Shown: piece after piece, positions 1 through 5,862 of the stretch
Position numbering within the stretch: the first letter of the stretch is position 1
Layout of the letters: the number at the start of each line of letters is the position of its first letter
Assembly: GCA_903959355.1 (NCBI GenBank)
Contig: CAJBWJ010000051.1
Span: 1-9,272, forward strand
Source of the DNA: an uncultured bacterium
GTDB taxonomy: Bacteria > Patescibacteriota > Microgenomatia > UBA1400 > PJMF01
DNA length: 9,272 nucleotides
Direction of reading: 5' to 3'
Notes under the pieces: generated by a model
Seen by the model: only the letters and a program-made list of their open reading frames with translations
The model's database searches: none
Told to the model about the DNA's origin: nothing
Translations under genes and position numbers: made by a program

Positions 1-305
1 CAAATGAAAATACAAAAATAATAAATATTAAAATTGACGGTCAGGAGATAAACAACATCGATCAAAGAATGATGACCACAAAAAGCGGAGATAGATGGCA
101 AGAAATTGGTTTTCTCGTGTCAGTTTTAGCAAAAAATCACAACAATGTAGAAATTAATTTAAAAAGCCAACTAGAAGCTCTGCAAAAAAAGAAAGTCTTT
201 ATTCAAAAACAATCTGGCTTAGAAGAAGTAAACTATCTCATCAATTATCAAAATCAAAGTAAGAGCATCGAACTAGATAGTGATCAATCAGTGAACTTCG
301 ATTAG
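1..305 (+). CDS. Hypothetical protein, C-terminal end only (5' partial)
   Basis: The frame is open from the left edge (first whole codon at base 3) to a TAG stop at 303-305, so the ATG pair at 69-74 is probably internal and the true start lies outside the window. About 100 residues are visible. They are hydrophilic and rich in Lys, Asn and Gln, with one moderately hydrophobic stretch (EIGFLVSVLAK) and a following alternating pattern that could form beta strands. There is no membrane helix and no motif I recognise. It lies 35 nt upstream of prfB on the same strand and could share its transcript. The layout is loosely reminiscent of an extracytoplasmic domain (an FtsQ-like or secreted-protein C-terminus was considered), but nothing decisive is visible and I assign no function. 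Confidence 0.6.
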   Translation, partial: NENTKIINIKIDGQEINNIDQRMMTTKSGDRWQEIGFLVSVLAKNHNNVEINLKSQLEALQKKKVFIQKQSGLEEVNYLINYQNQSKSIELDSDQSVNFD

Positions 306-340
306 AATACAGACTTAGTTTTGAATTAACAAAGAAAAAT

Positions 341-1396
341 ATGGATCAAGATACACTCATAGAAAATTGCCACAAACTTTTAATCGATTGCCAACTAATA
401 GAAAAAAAAGAAAAAGTTGGGGAGATTGAAAAAGAAAGTGAAAAAGAAGATTTTTGGCAACAAGAAGATTCAAGAGCAAAAATGCAAACTCTCTCAAGTT
501 TGCAAAAAGAGATTAAAGCTCTAGAAAACCTAGATAAGCTAAGTAGCGATCTACAAGCTGCCATAGAATTAAATCTAACTGAAGACATCATCAACATTTC
601 TAAAAATCTAGAAAAACTCTACAAAGAAGCAGAGCTCAAACAATATTTGAATGGTCGCTATGATCGTTCTTACGCTATTTTATCGATTCACCCAGGACAA
701 GGAGGCACAGAAGCCATGGACTGGGCAGAAATGATCAAACGCATGTATCAACGCTATTTCGAAAGAAAAAATTGGAAATACAGATTTGTAGGAGAAATTA
801 GAGGAGAAGATGCAGGCATCAAAGAAGCTGTTTTTGAAATTGAAGAAGAATATGCTTATGGCTATTTAAAAGGCGAGCAAGGAACTCATCGTCTCGTCCG
901 CCAAAGCCCATTTAATGCTGATAACCTAAGACAAACCTCATTTGCTTTGGTAGAAGTTTTACCAATTTTAGATCAACACAATGATATCGAAATCAAAGAT
1001 ACTGACATTGAATGGAATTTCACTCGTGCTGGCGGAGCTGGAGGACAATCAGTTAATAAAACTAGCTCAGCAGTCGAACTAAAACATATTCCAACTAATA
1101 TCACTGTAAAATGCAGGGAAGAACGCAGCCAAATTCAGAATAGAGAAAGAGCAATGAAAATGCTCAAGGCTAGATTAGCCAAAATAGAAGAAGAAAGATT
1201 TGAAAACGAACTCCAAAAAGCCAAAGGCCAACATCAAAATGCCAGCTGGGGGACTCAAATCAGAAACTACGTTCTTCATCCATACCAACTAGTCAAAGAT
1301 ACTCGTACCCAACTAGAAACAAATCAAACCGGAGAAGTATTAGATGGAGATCTCGATCAATTTGTACTCAATTTTATTCATTATAGAAAAAACTAA
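341..1396 (+). CDS. prfB: Peptide chain release factor 2 (RF2)
   Basis: RF2 enters the ribosomal A site at UAA and UGA stop codons and triggers hydrolysis of the peptidyl-tRNA ester. The 351-residue product has the family order: an N-terminal helical domain (about 1-100), the codon-recognition domain with the RF2-type tripeptide SPF at 189-191 (RF1 would have PxT), and the catalytic GGQ at 234-236 within RAGGAGGQSVNKT. The C-terminus (LDGDLDQF) is also typical. Length is slightly below the roughly 365 residues of E. coli RF2, the difference lying at the N-terminus. ATG 341 is the only credible start: going upstream in frame there is no ATG, GTG or TTG before a stop at 281-283. The gene reads straight through, so the autoregulatory +1 frameshift at an in-frame UGA, common in prfB, is absent. 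No strong Shine-Dalgarno precedes it. A prfB-ftsE-ftsX order is common in Gram-positive lineages; here one small gene intervenes. Confidence 0.97.
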   Translation: MDQDTLIENCHKLLIDCQLIEKKEKVGEIEKESEKEDFWQQEDSRAKMQTLSSLQKEIKALENLDKLSSDLQAAIELNLTEDIINISKNLEKLYKEAELKQYLNGRYDRSYAILSIHPGQGGTEAMDWAEMIKRMYQRYFERKNWKYRFVGEIRGEDAGIKEAVFEIEEEYAYGYLKGEQGTHRLVRQSPFNADNLRQTSFALVEVLPILDQHNDIEIKDTDIEWNFTRAGGAGGQSVNKTSSAVELKHIPTNITVKCREERSQIQNRERAMKMLKARLAKIEEERFENELQKAKGQHQNASWGTQIRNYVLHPYQLVKDTRTQLETNQTGEVLDGDLDQFVLNFIHYRKN

Positions 1397-1413
1397 TAAC
1401 TTTGGTCTAAAAT

Positions 1414-1420
1414 AAAAGGA
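1414..1420 (+). promoter_or_regulatory. Shine-Dalgarno that decides the start of the next gene
   Basis: AAAAGGA at 1414-1420 lies only 1 nt before ATG 1422 but 10 nt before the in-frame ATG 1431. The second spacing is workable and the first is not, so 1431 is the preferred start. Confidence 0.5.
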
Positions 1421-1430
1421 TATGTATAAA

Positions 1431-1991
1431 ATGCAATTAGAAGAAAACCAAGAAGAAATACAAACCCCTCAACAAGCAAATAATGCCTATGATGAAAATC
1501 AAGTTGACGAAACGCTTGGTTTAAGGCAAAATCAAGATCTTATGAGCAAACAAACAAAAAAAGTCTTTTTTATTATTTGTATCGTCGCTGTTTTGGCTGG
1601 AATTATGACTGGCTTTGGCGCTTTTAAGCTTAAAAACAAAAACAGCATTGCAAATACAGAAATACAGAATGTTACTGTAGATCCAAATCAAATCAAAAAT
1701 GGCGATGTTTTTGGTGTTCAAAATAAAGAAACATTTGCAGATAACGCTACTGGTTACCTAGAAAAAGGCGGCGTAGAGGGAGAAGGTTCTCATAAATTAC
1801 TTCGTGAAGGTGGCGCTAGTCAAACCGTTGCTTTAACTTCTTCAGTTGTTGATTTAGACAAATTAGCTGGCACACAAGTCAAAATTTATGGAGAGACAAA
1901 CAAGGCAGAAAAAGCCGGTTGGTTCATGGATGTAGGCAGAGTTGAAGTAATTGATGTAAAAGCACAATCTCCTATTCAAACTTTAGAGTAA
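1431..1991 (+). CDS. Single-pass membrane protein with C-terminal extracytoplasmic domain, unknown function
   Basis: A protein of 186 residues from ATG 1431 (189 from ATG 1422). Residues 1-43 are acidic and Gln/Asn-rich and should be cytoplasmic, ending in a basic patch (KQTKK). One hydrophobic helix at about 45-66 (IICIVAVLAGIMTGFGAF) acts as a membrane anchor, probably N-in/C-out. After a linker, a compact glycine-rich domain (about 105-178) contains GEGSHKLLREGG and a strand-rich end with KIYGET and KAGWFMDVGRVEVI. That alternation looks like a small beta-barrel, possibly OB-like, but this is inference. I recognise no characterised family. The gene begins about 35 nt after prfB and ends about 25 nt before ftsE, so it probably belongs to the same transcript. 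Its topology would allow contact with FtsX or the secreted hydrolase outside the membrane. Confidence 0.8.
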   Translation: MQLEENQEEIQTPQQANNAYDENQVDETLGLRQNQDLMSKQTKKVFFIICIVAVLAGIMTGFGAFKLKNKNSIANTEIQNVTVDPNQIKNGDVFGVQNKETFADNATGYLEKGGVEGEGSHKLLREGGASQTVALTSSVVDLDKLAGTQVKIYGETNKAEKAGWFMDVGRVEVIDVKAQSPIQTLE

Positions 1992-2016
1992 ACATGCTTA
2001 AATAGACCTCGTGCCC

Positions 2017-2856
2017 ATGATAGTTTTCTCATCTGTCAGTAAGTCTTTTGCTGATGATCAAACCGCCATCGTTGATCTGAATTTAGAAATAAATGAAGGT
2101 GATCTAGTGGTCATTACTGGCTCATCAGGAGCAGGTAAGACCACTCTGATGAAACTACTCATCAGAGAATATATTCCAACCAGTGGAGAAATTACTTTTG
2201 AGAATCGTCCTCTTAGTGAATTTAAAAAATCAGAAATTCCAGGTCTGCGTCGCCAAATCGGCGTAGTTTTCCAAGACTATAAACTAATAGAAGACATGAA
2301 TGTTTGGGAAAATATTGCCCTCCCCCTCTATATTTCTAATAAAAAAGATGATGAAATTGAATCCAGAGTTACCGACCTACTTAATCTTATTGGACTAGCA
2401 GATAAAGCCATGCAATTCCCCAGACAATTATCTGGTGGAGAAGCTCAATGTGTAAGCATAGCTCGTGCTTTAGCCATTGGTCCAAAAGTCATTTTTGCTG
2501 ACGAGCCAACTGGCAACCTAGATCATGAATCCAGCATGAAAATTACTAGACTACTAAAGAAAATTAATGAGCTTGGCACCACCCTACTTTTTGCTACCCA
2601 CGATCAAGAAGTTTTAAAAGAACTTGGCAAAGAAAAAATAATTCACCTAGAGAAAAAGGCTAAAGAAGTAAATAAAAGTGAACCGATTGATGAAGAAAGA
2701 GAGAAAGTTAAAGAAAAACAAGATAAGTTGGCCAAAGAAATTAACGAAAAAGATCATCAAGACAAACACAAAAAATCAAAAGTAAATTTACCAAAATTAA
2801 AACTCAAAATTAATCTTAAGAAAAAAGAGGAGGAGAAAAAAGATGAAAGCACTTAA
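2017..2856 (+). CDS. ftsE: Cell division ATP-binding protein FtsE with extended charged C-terminal tail
   Basis: Cytoplasmic ATPase subunit of the FtsEX complex, which couples ATP turnover to activation of a cell-wall hydrolase at the division site. All ABC elements are present (numbering from ATG 2017): Walker A GSSGAGKTT (35-43), Q-loop Gln86 in VFQDYKL, signature LSGGEAQ (138-144), Walker B VIFADEP with Glu163, D-loop GNLD, and H-loop His195 in THDQE. The family signature LSGGEQQR reads LSGGEAQC here. The core ends near residue 212 and is followed by roughly 67 residues that are about one third lysine; FtsE is normally about 225 residues, so this tail is extra. ATG 2017 is preferred over GTG 2011 because family members begin at the equivalent of MIVF; neither has a Shine-Dalgarno. 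The last 14 nt overlap ftsX, which suggests translational coupling. Confidence 0.95.
   Translation: MIVFSSVSKSFADDQTAIVDLNLEINEGDLVVITGSSGAGKTTLMKLLIREYIPTSGEITFENRPLSEFKKSEIPGLRRQIGVVFQDYKLIEDMNVWENIALPLYISNKKDDEIESRVTDLLNLIGLADKAMQFPRQLSGGEAQCVSIARALAIGPKVIFADEPTGNLDHESSMKITRLLKKINELGTTLLFATHDQEVLKELGKEKIIHLEKKAKEVNKSEPIDEEREKVKEKQDKLAKEINEKDHQDKHKKSKVNLPKLKLKINLKKKEEEKKDEST
2828..2833 (+). promoter_or_regulatory. Perfect Shine-Dalgarno for ftsX inside ftsE
   Basis: AGGAGG lies 9 nt before ATG 2843, within the run of GAG codons that encodes the Glu triplet of the FtsE tail. It is the strongest Shine-Dalgarno I see in the window and supports both the ftsX start and the 14-nt overlap. Confidence 0.85.
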
Positions 2857-3712
2857 TTCTGCCTTGGTAGCAATTCGCCGCTCCCCTTATCAAAGTATTT
2901 TGACTATTTTCATTTTAACTATTACTTTTTTTATCGCCTACTGCTTTTCGATGCTTAGTATAGGAAGTGAAAGAATTCTCTCTTTCTTTGAAACCCAACC
3001 TCAAGTAATTGCTTTTTTAAAACTAGAAGCTAAGTCTGAAGATTTAGATAAAATTAGCCAGAGAATGAAAGAAAAAAGCTATGTCACTGGCGTCAAAATC
3101 GTCACTCAAAAAGAAGCTTTGGCCATTTATCAAAAAGAGAACCAGAATGATCCACTACTCCTAGAATTAGTAACCGAAGAAATTCTGCCAGCTAGTGTTG
3201 AAGTAGCTGCTGCTGATGCTAAAAGTCTAGATGCTATCAAGAATGATCTAAAAGCAGAAACAAGCGTTGAAGATGTTGTTCTTCAAGAAGATGTTGTTGG
3301 CAATTTAATCCGTTGGACTAATGCCATGCGCCTGGTTGGTTTGTTTTTATTAATCACTCTAACTGTTACTTCATTTTTGATGATTATGACCACCATCTCT
3401 ATGAAGGTTTCAGCTAAAAGAAAAAATATCCAAGTAATGAAATTTATTGGAGCAGGCAATGGTTATATTAATCGTCCATTTATACTTGAAGCAATTGTCA
3501 CTAGCAGCATATCCAGCGTCTTAGCTTTTGCTGTTTATTACTCAGCAATACTTTACATTAATCCTTGGATTAAAAACTTTTTAGTTGGTATTATCGATTT
3601 TCCTATCCCTTGGCAATTTTTTGCCTATCAATTCGCTGCTGGCCTTGGCCTAGCTATTTTCCTTGGAATTCTGGCTAGTTATAGCGCTGTTTCGCGCATG
3701 TTAAAAAGATAA
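2843..3712 (+). CDS. ftsX: Cell division protein FtsX
   Basis: Membrane subunit of FtsEX, transmitting the FtsE ATPase cycle to an extracytoplasmic partner. The 289 residues show the family topology: a short cytoplasmic N-terminus with a basic RRSP patch, TM1 at about 18-39, an extracytoplasmic domain at about 42-160, then TM2 (about 163-187), TM3 (about 212-237) and TM4 (about 260-283). The cytoplasmic loop after TM2 has the conserved FtsX pattern KRKNIQVMKFIGAGNGYI followed by RPFILEA. In characterised systems the first extracytoplasmic domain binds the coiled coil of the hydrolase partner. Length is normal for the family. The start is fixed by the AGGAGG site 9 nt upstream. It overlaps ftsE by 14 nt and ends 3 nt before the gene for the secreted coiled-coil protein, so all three are almost certainly cotranscribed. 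Confidence 0.95.
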   Translation: MKALNSALVAIRRSPYQSILTIFILTITFFIAYCFSMLSIGSERILSFFETQPQVIAFLKLEAKSEDLDKISQRMKEKSYVTGVKIVTQKEALAIYQKENQNDPLLLELVTEEILPASVEVAAADAKSLDAIKNDLKAETSVEDVVLQEDVVGNLIRWTNAMRLVGLFLLITLTVTSFLMIMTTISMKVSAKRKNIQVMKFIGAGNGYINRPFILEAIVTSSISSVLAFAVYYSAILYINPWIKNFLVGIIDFPIPWQFFAYQFAAGLGLAIFLGILASYSAVSRMLKR

Positions 3713-3715
3713 AAC

Positions 3716-4924
3716 ATGAGAAAAGTAATAAGCTTTTGGCTGATTCTACTAGCTTTGTTTTTGTTTACCCCGTCAATTGCTAGGGCGGAAGATTGTGATC
3801 AAGAATTTCAATGTGGCGAAGCAGATACCGTTTGTTTAAATAATTTAATAAAATGTTGGCAAGAAAAAGCAAATAGTGCTCGATCAACAGCAAATACCCT
3901 ACAATCTGCCATCGACATTATTAATGGTCAAATTAGAATTCAAAGTCTTAAAATCCAACAAACTGCGGCTGAAATTGCCAGTTTAGAAAAAGAAGTTACA
4001 GAATTATCAGAAAGAATAGAAGGCTTAGCTATTTCTCTAGATCGTTTAAGTGGAATTCTTATTAGAAGAATTAGAGAAAGCTACAAACAAAGTCGTTTAC
4101 CATATAAAAATAATCTTTTTGCTGCCGATTCATTTAATGGTTTCATTAGTCAATATCGTTATATGAATATTGCCCAAGGACAAACTTTGGATATTATGAA
4201 AAAGACTGAATTGCAGCGCTTAACCTATAATCAGCAAAAGGATCTTAAAGAAATTAAACAAAAAGAAGTCGAACAAAAAAGAAAAGAATTGCAAAGTCAA
4301 AAAAACATCCTCAATTCGCAAAAAGTCGGCAAAGATGAATTACTAAAACAAACTAAAAATAATGAGTCTATTTATCAACAAAAATTAGCTGAAGCAATTG
4401 CTGAATTAAATTCCTTAAAGGCTTTTTCTAGCAGTAAAAGCGGTTCTGTTTTATCAGAACAAAATAGTCCAGATGGTTGGTATTTTAGTCAACGCGATCA
4501 ACGCTGGGCATCATACTTAATTGGCAGCAGTTCGGAAAACATTATGGATGTTGGCTGTCTCGTTAGCAGCATTGCCATGATGAAGAAAAAATTTGGTGAA
4601 AATGTTAATCCAATTACTATAGCCAGCAATAACAGCTTCTTCTTTTCCAATACTGCTTATATCCTCAGACCTTGGGCAGCACCAAGTGGATATCATTATC
4701 AAAATTATGCTTATTCACAAAGTACTCTAGATAGTAAGCTCAATGAAAATCCAGTTATCGTTAAATTAGCTGCTGGCCCATATGGAACTCACTTTTTAGT
4801 GATTAAGGAAAAGAAAGACGGCAGCTACATCATGCACGATCCATGGGAAGGTTACGACAAAAAGTTTAGCGACTTCTATTCAATGGGCCAAATTAGAGAA
4901 ATTGGAGCTTTGGTAAAAAACTAA
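3716..4924 (+). CDS. Secreted coiled-coil protein with C-terminal C39-like cysteine peptidase domain; putative FtsEX-controlled wall hydrolase
   Basis: A 402-residue exported protein. A Sec signal peptide (1-24: basic MRK, hydrophobic core, cleavage after SIARA) is followed by a short segment with four cysteines (27, 33, 40, 47), which could form two disulfides. Residues about 50-235 are heptad-rich, Gln/Lys/Glu-rich helix, broken near 120-160, resembling the antiparallel coiled coil of EnvC or PcsB. A Ser-rich linker (238-250) leads to a domain fitting the peptidase C39-like 2 pattern: QRDQRW (259-264, with the probable oxyanion Gln259), Cys281 in DVGCLVSSIAMM, His359 in GTHFLVI and Asp375 in MHDPW. 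Domain order and position directly after ftsEX match known FtsEX-activated hydrolases, but those carry LytM, CHAP or NlpC/P60 domains. The substrate, peptidoglycan peptide or protein, is not determined by sequence. The start is coupled to ftsX (3-nt gap, weak Shine-Dalgarno). The stop overlaps the stop of the convergent nuclease gene. Confidence 0.88.
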   Translation: MRKVISFWLILLALFLFTPSIARAEDCDQEFQCGEADTVCLNNLIKCWQEKANSARSTANTLQSAIDIINGQIRIQSLKIQQTAAEIASLEKEVTELSERIEGLAISLDRLSGILIRRIRESYKQSRLPYKNNLFAADSFNGFISQYRYMNIAQGQTLDIMKKTELQRLTYNQQKDLKEIKQKEVEQKRKELQSQKNILNSQKVGKDELLKQTKNNESIYQQKLAEAIAELNSLKAFSSSKSGSVLSEQNSPDGWYFSQRDQRWASYLIGSSSENIMDVGCLVSSIAMMKKKFGENVNPITIASNNSFFFSNTAYILRPWAAPSGYHYQNYAYSQSTLDSKLNENPVIVKLAAGPYGTHFLVIKEKKDGSYIMHDPWEGYDKKFSDFYSMGQIREIGALVKN

Positions 4925-5793
4925 ATTAATTCGCTATTTTCTTCTTTAGACAATTCAGTTTTAGTCTTTTCCATCACGTAAATATCACAACGATAGTCAT
5001 TCTCACCCACATACTCAGCCTTACCTTGGATAATTTGCTCAAATGGCTTGCAAGCATAGCAACCGGCTTCCCCATGAGGACATTTGAAGCGTTCTAGCTG
5101 ACGAGCTAATTTCATTTCTTTGGCAATTTTGAGAATCTGATTATGAGCTTCTTCCAGATCTGGCAAGGACTTTTCCACAATTTGATCAAGACCTAGGTAC
5201 CAATAACTGGCCTTACTAACTTTGCGATGCTGACAGTTATGAACCAAAAGATGATAGATAGGTAATTGCAGAGAACTCTCGTTTTCTTGGCTTTTGCTGG
5301 TCTTAAAATCAATAATGTTAACGCTATCGTTGTCTTTGAGATATTCTAGCCAGTCAATTTTGCCACAAAGAATAATGCCTTCTTCTTCTGATAGCCAATA
5401 ATGAGGAAGATCTTCTTTAATTTTAACTGCTAAACCGGTCAATGGACCAGGATTGGCCATAACTTTATTAAGCATCTCTACACCGCGTTCTTTATATTGT
5501 TTTTCTGTTTCTTCATCAAAAAAACCACCTTTTTTACCAGAAACAGCTTTCCAAGCTCGCTCGTATTTAGCAATTAAAGATTCCTTAAAACGCTCTGTGC
5601 CTGGCAAAACTGACAATGATTCCAAAACTGAGTGTACTATTTGGCCAAGAGCTAGAGGTGGAGACATCAGTTGAACTTTATGGCGAGTTTTAGGATCTTT
5701 ATAAACATTCTTTAGGTAATAAGCTCTAGGACATTGAAGAAAGTCACTAATTGAAGTATGAGAAACCCAAACGGCGGTGTATTTATCAGGCAT
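4921..5793 (-). CDS. PD-(D/E)XK superfamily nuclease, RecB/Cas4-like, stand-alone
   Basis: A 290-residue protein consisting essentially of the nuclease domain seen at the end of RecB and AddB and in Cas4 (PF12705-type). Visible motifs: SHTSISDFLQCPRAYYLKNVY at the N-terminus; His54 in LGQIVHSVLE; Asp147 in GKIDWLEY; Asp162 and Lys164 in NIIDFKTSKS; and the QxxxY motif Gln176/Tyr180 in LQLPIYHLL. His54, Asp147, Asp162 and Lys164 are the expected metal-binding and catalytic set. Cys21 plus a C-terminal cluster (Cys238, Cys245, Cys248, and later Cys269) suggests a 4Fe-4S or zinc site as in AddB and Cas4, though the spacing is not canonical. There is no helicase domain and no cas gene nearby, so a DNA repair or processing role is inferred rather than CRISPR adaptation. 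ATG 5793 is preceded by a TATAAT box about 30 nt upstream, with no clear Shine-Dalgarno. Its TAG stop overlaps the opposing gene's TAA by sharing CTAA at 4921-4924. Confidence 0.9.
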   Translation of the reverse strand: MPDKYTAVWVSHTSISDFLQCPRAYYLKNVYKDPKTRHKVQLMSPPLALGQIVHSVLESLSVLPGTERFKESLIAKYERAWKAVSGKKGGFFDEETEKQYKERGVEMLNKVMANPGPLTGLAVKIKEDLPHYWLSEEEGIILCGKIDWLEYLKDNDSVNIIDFKTSKSQENESSLQLPIYHLLVHNCQHRKVSKASYWYLGLDQIVEKSLPDLEEAHNQILKIAKEMKLARQLERFKCPHGEAGCYACKPFEQIIQGKAEYVGENDYRCDIYVMEKTKTELSKEENSELI

Positions 5794-5823
5794 AATTTTC
5801 TTTAGTAAAAGACTAATGCGATC

Positions 5824-5829
5824 ATTATA
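5824..5829 (-). promoter_or_regulatory. Putative -10 box for the nuclease gene
   Basis: On the minus strand this reads TATAAT. It would start RNA near 5817, giving a leader of about 24 nt before ATG 5793. I see no good -35 at 16-18 nt. It sits back to back with the plus-strand -10 of the neighbouring gene. Confidence 0.5.
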
Positions 5830-5839
5830 TTGTAAAATT

Positions 5840-5848
5840 TGCTATAAT
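5840..5848 (+). promoter_or_regulatory. Extended -10 promoter for the membrane protein gene
   Basis: TGCTATAAT combines a TGn extension with a perfect -10 hexamer at 5843-5848. No TTGACA-like -35 is present, as is usual for extended -10 promoters. The predicted RNA start is near 5855-5856, only about 7 nt before ATG 5863, so there is no room for a Shine-Dalgarno and translation should be leaderless or nearly so. Confidence 0.6.
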
Positions 5849-5862
5849 CTAGTTTATTGTCT

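Noticed and set aside
69..305. A complete 78-residue gene starting at ATG 69
   Set aside because: The same frame is open back to the left edge, so it is the tail of a longer gene.
317..345. A TTTTGA motif upstream of prfB that could mimic the RF2 programmed +1 frameshift site
   Set aside because: The frame containing that TGA is closed by TAG at 316-318 and has no start codon. prfB is continuous from ATG 341, so no frameshift is needed.
346..597. Antisense or alternate-frame open frames within genes (also 1521-1721, 4517-4702, 5453-5674, 7328-7531)
   Set aside because: They lie wholly within well-supported genes, show no family motifs and have no start signals.
4921..5793. Nuclease as a CRISPR-associated Cas4
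   Set aside because: No CRISPR array, cas1 or cas2 is in the window, and the cysteine spacing differs; a generic RecB-like nuclease is the safer call.
5831..5836. TGTAAA/TTGTAA near the divergent promoter as a -35 element
   Set aside because: It is only about 7 nt from the plus-strand -10 box, far from the required 16-18 nt.
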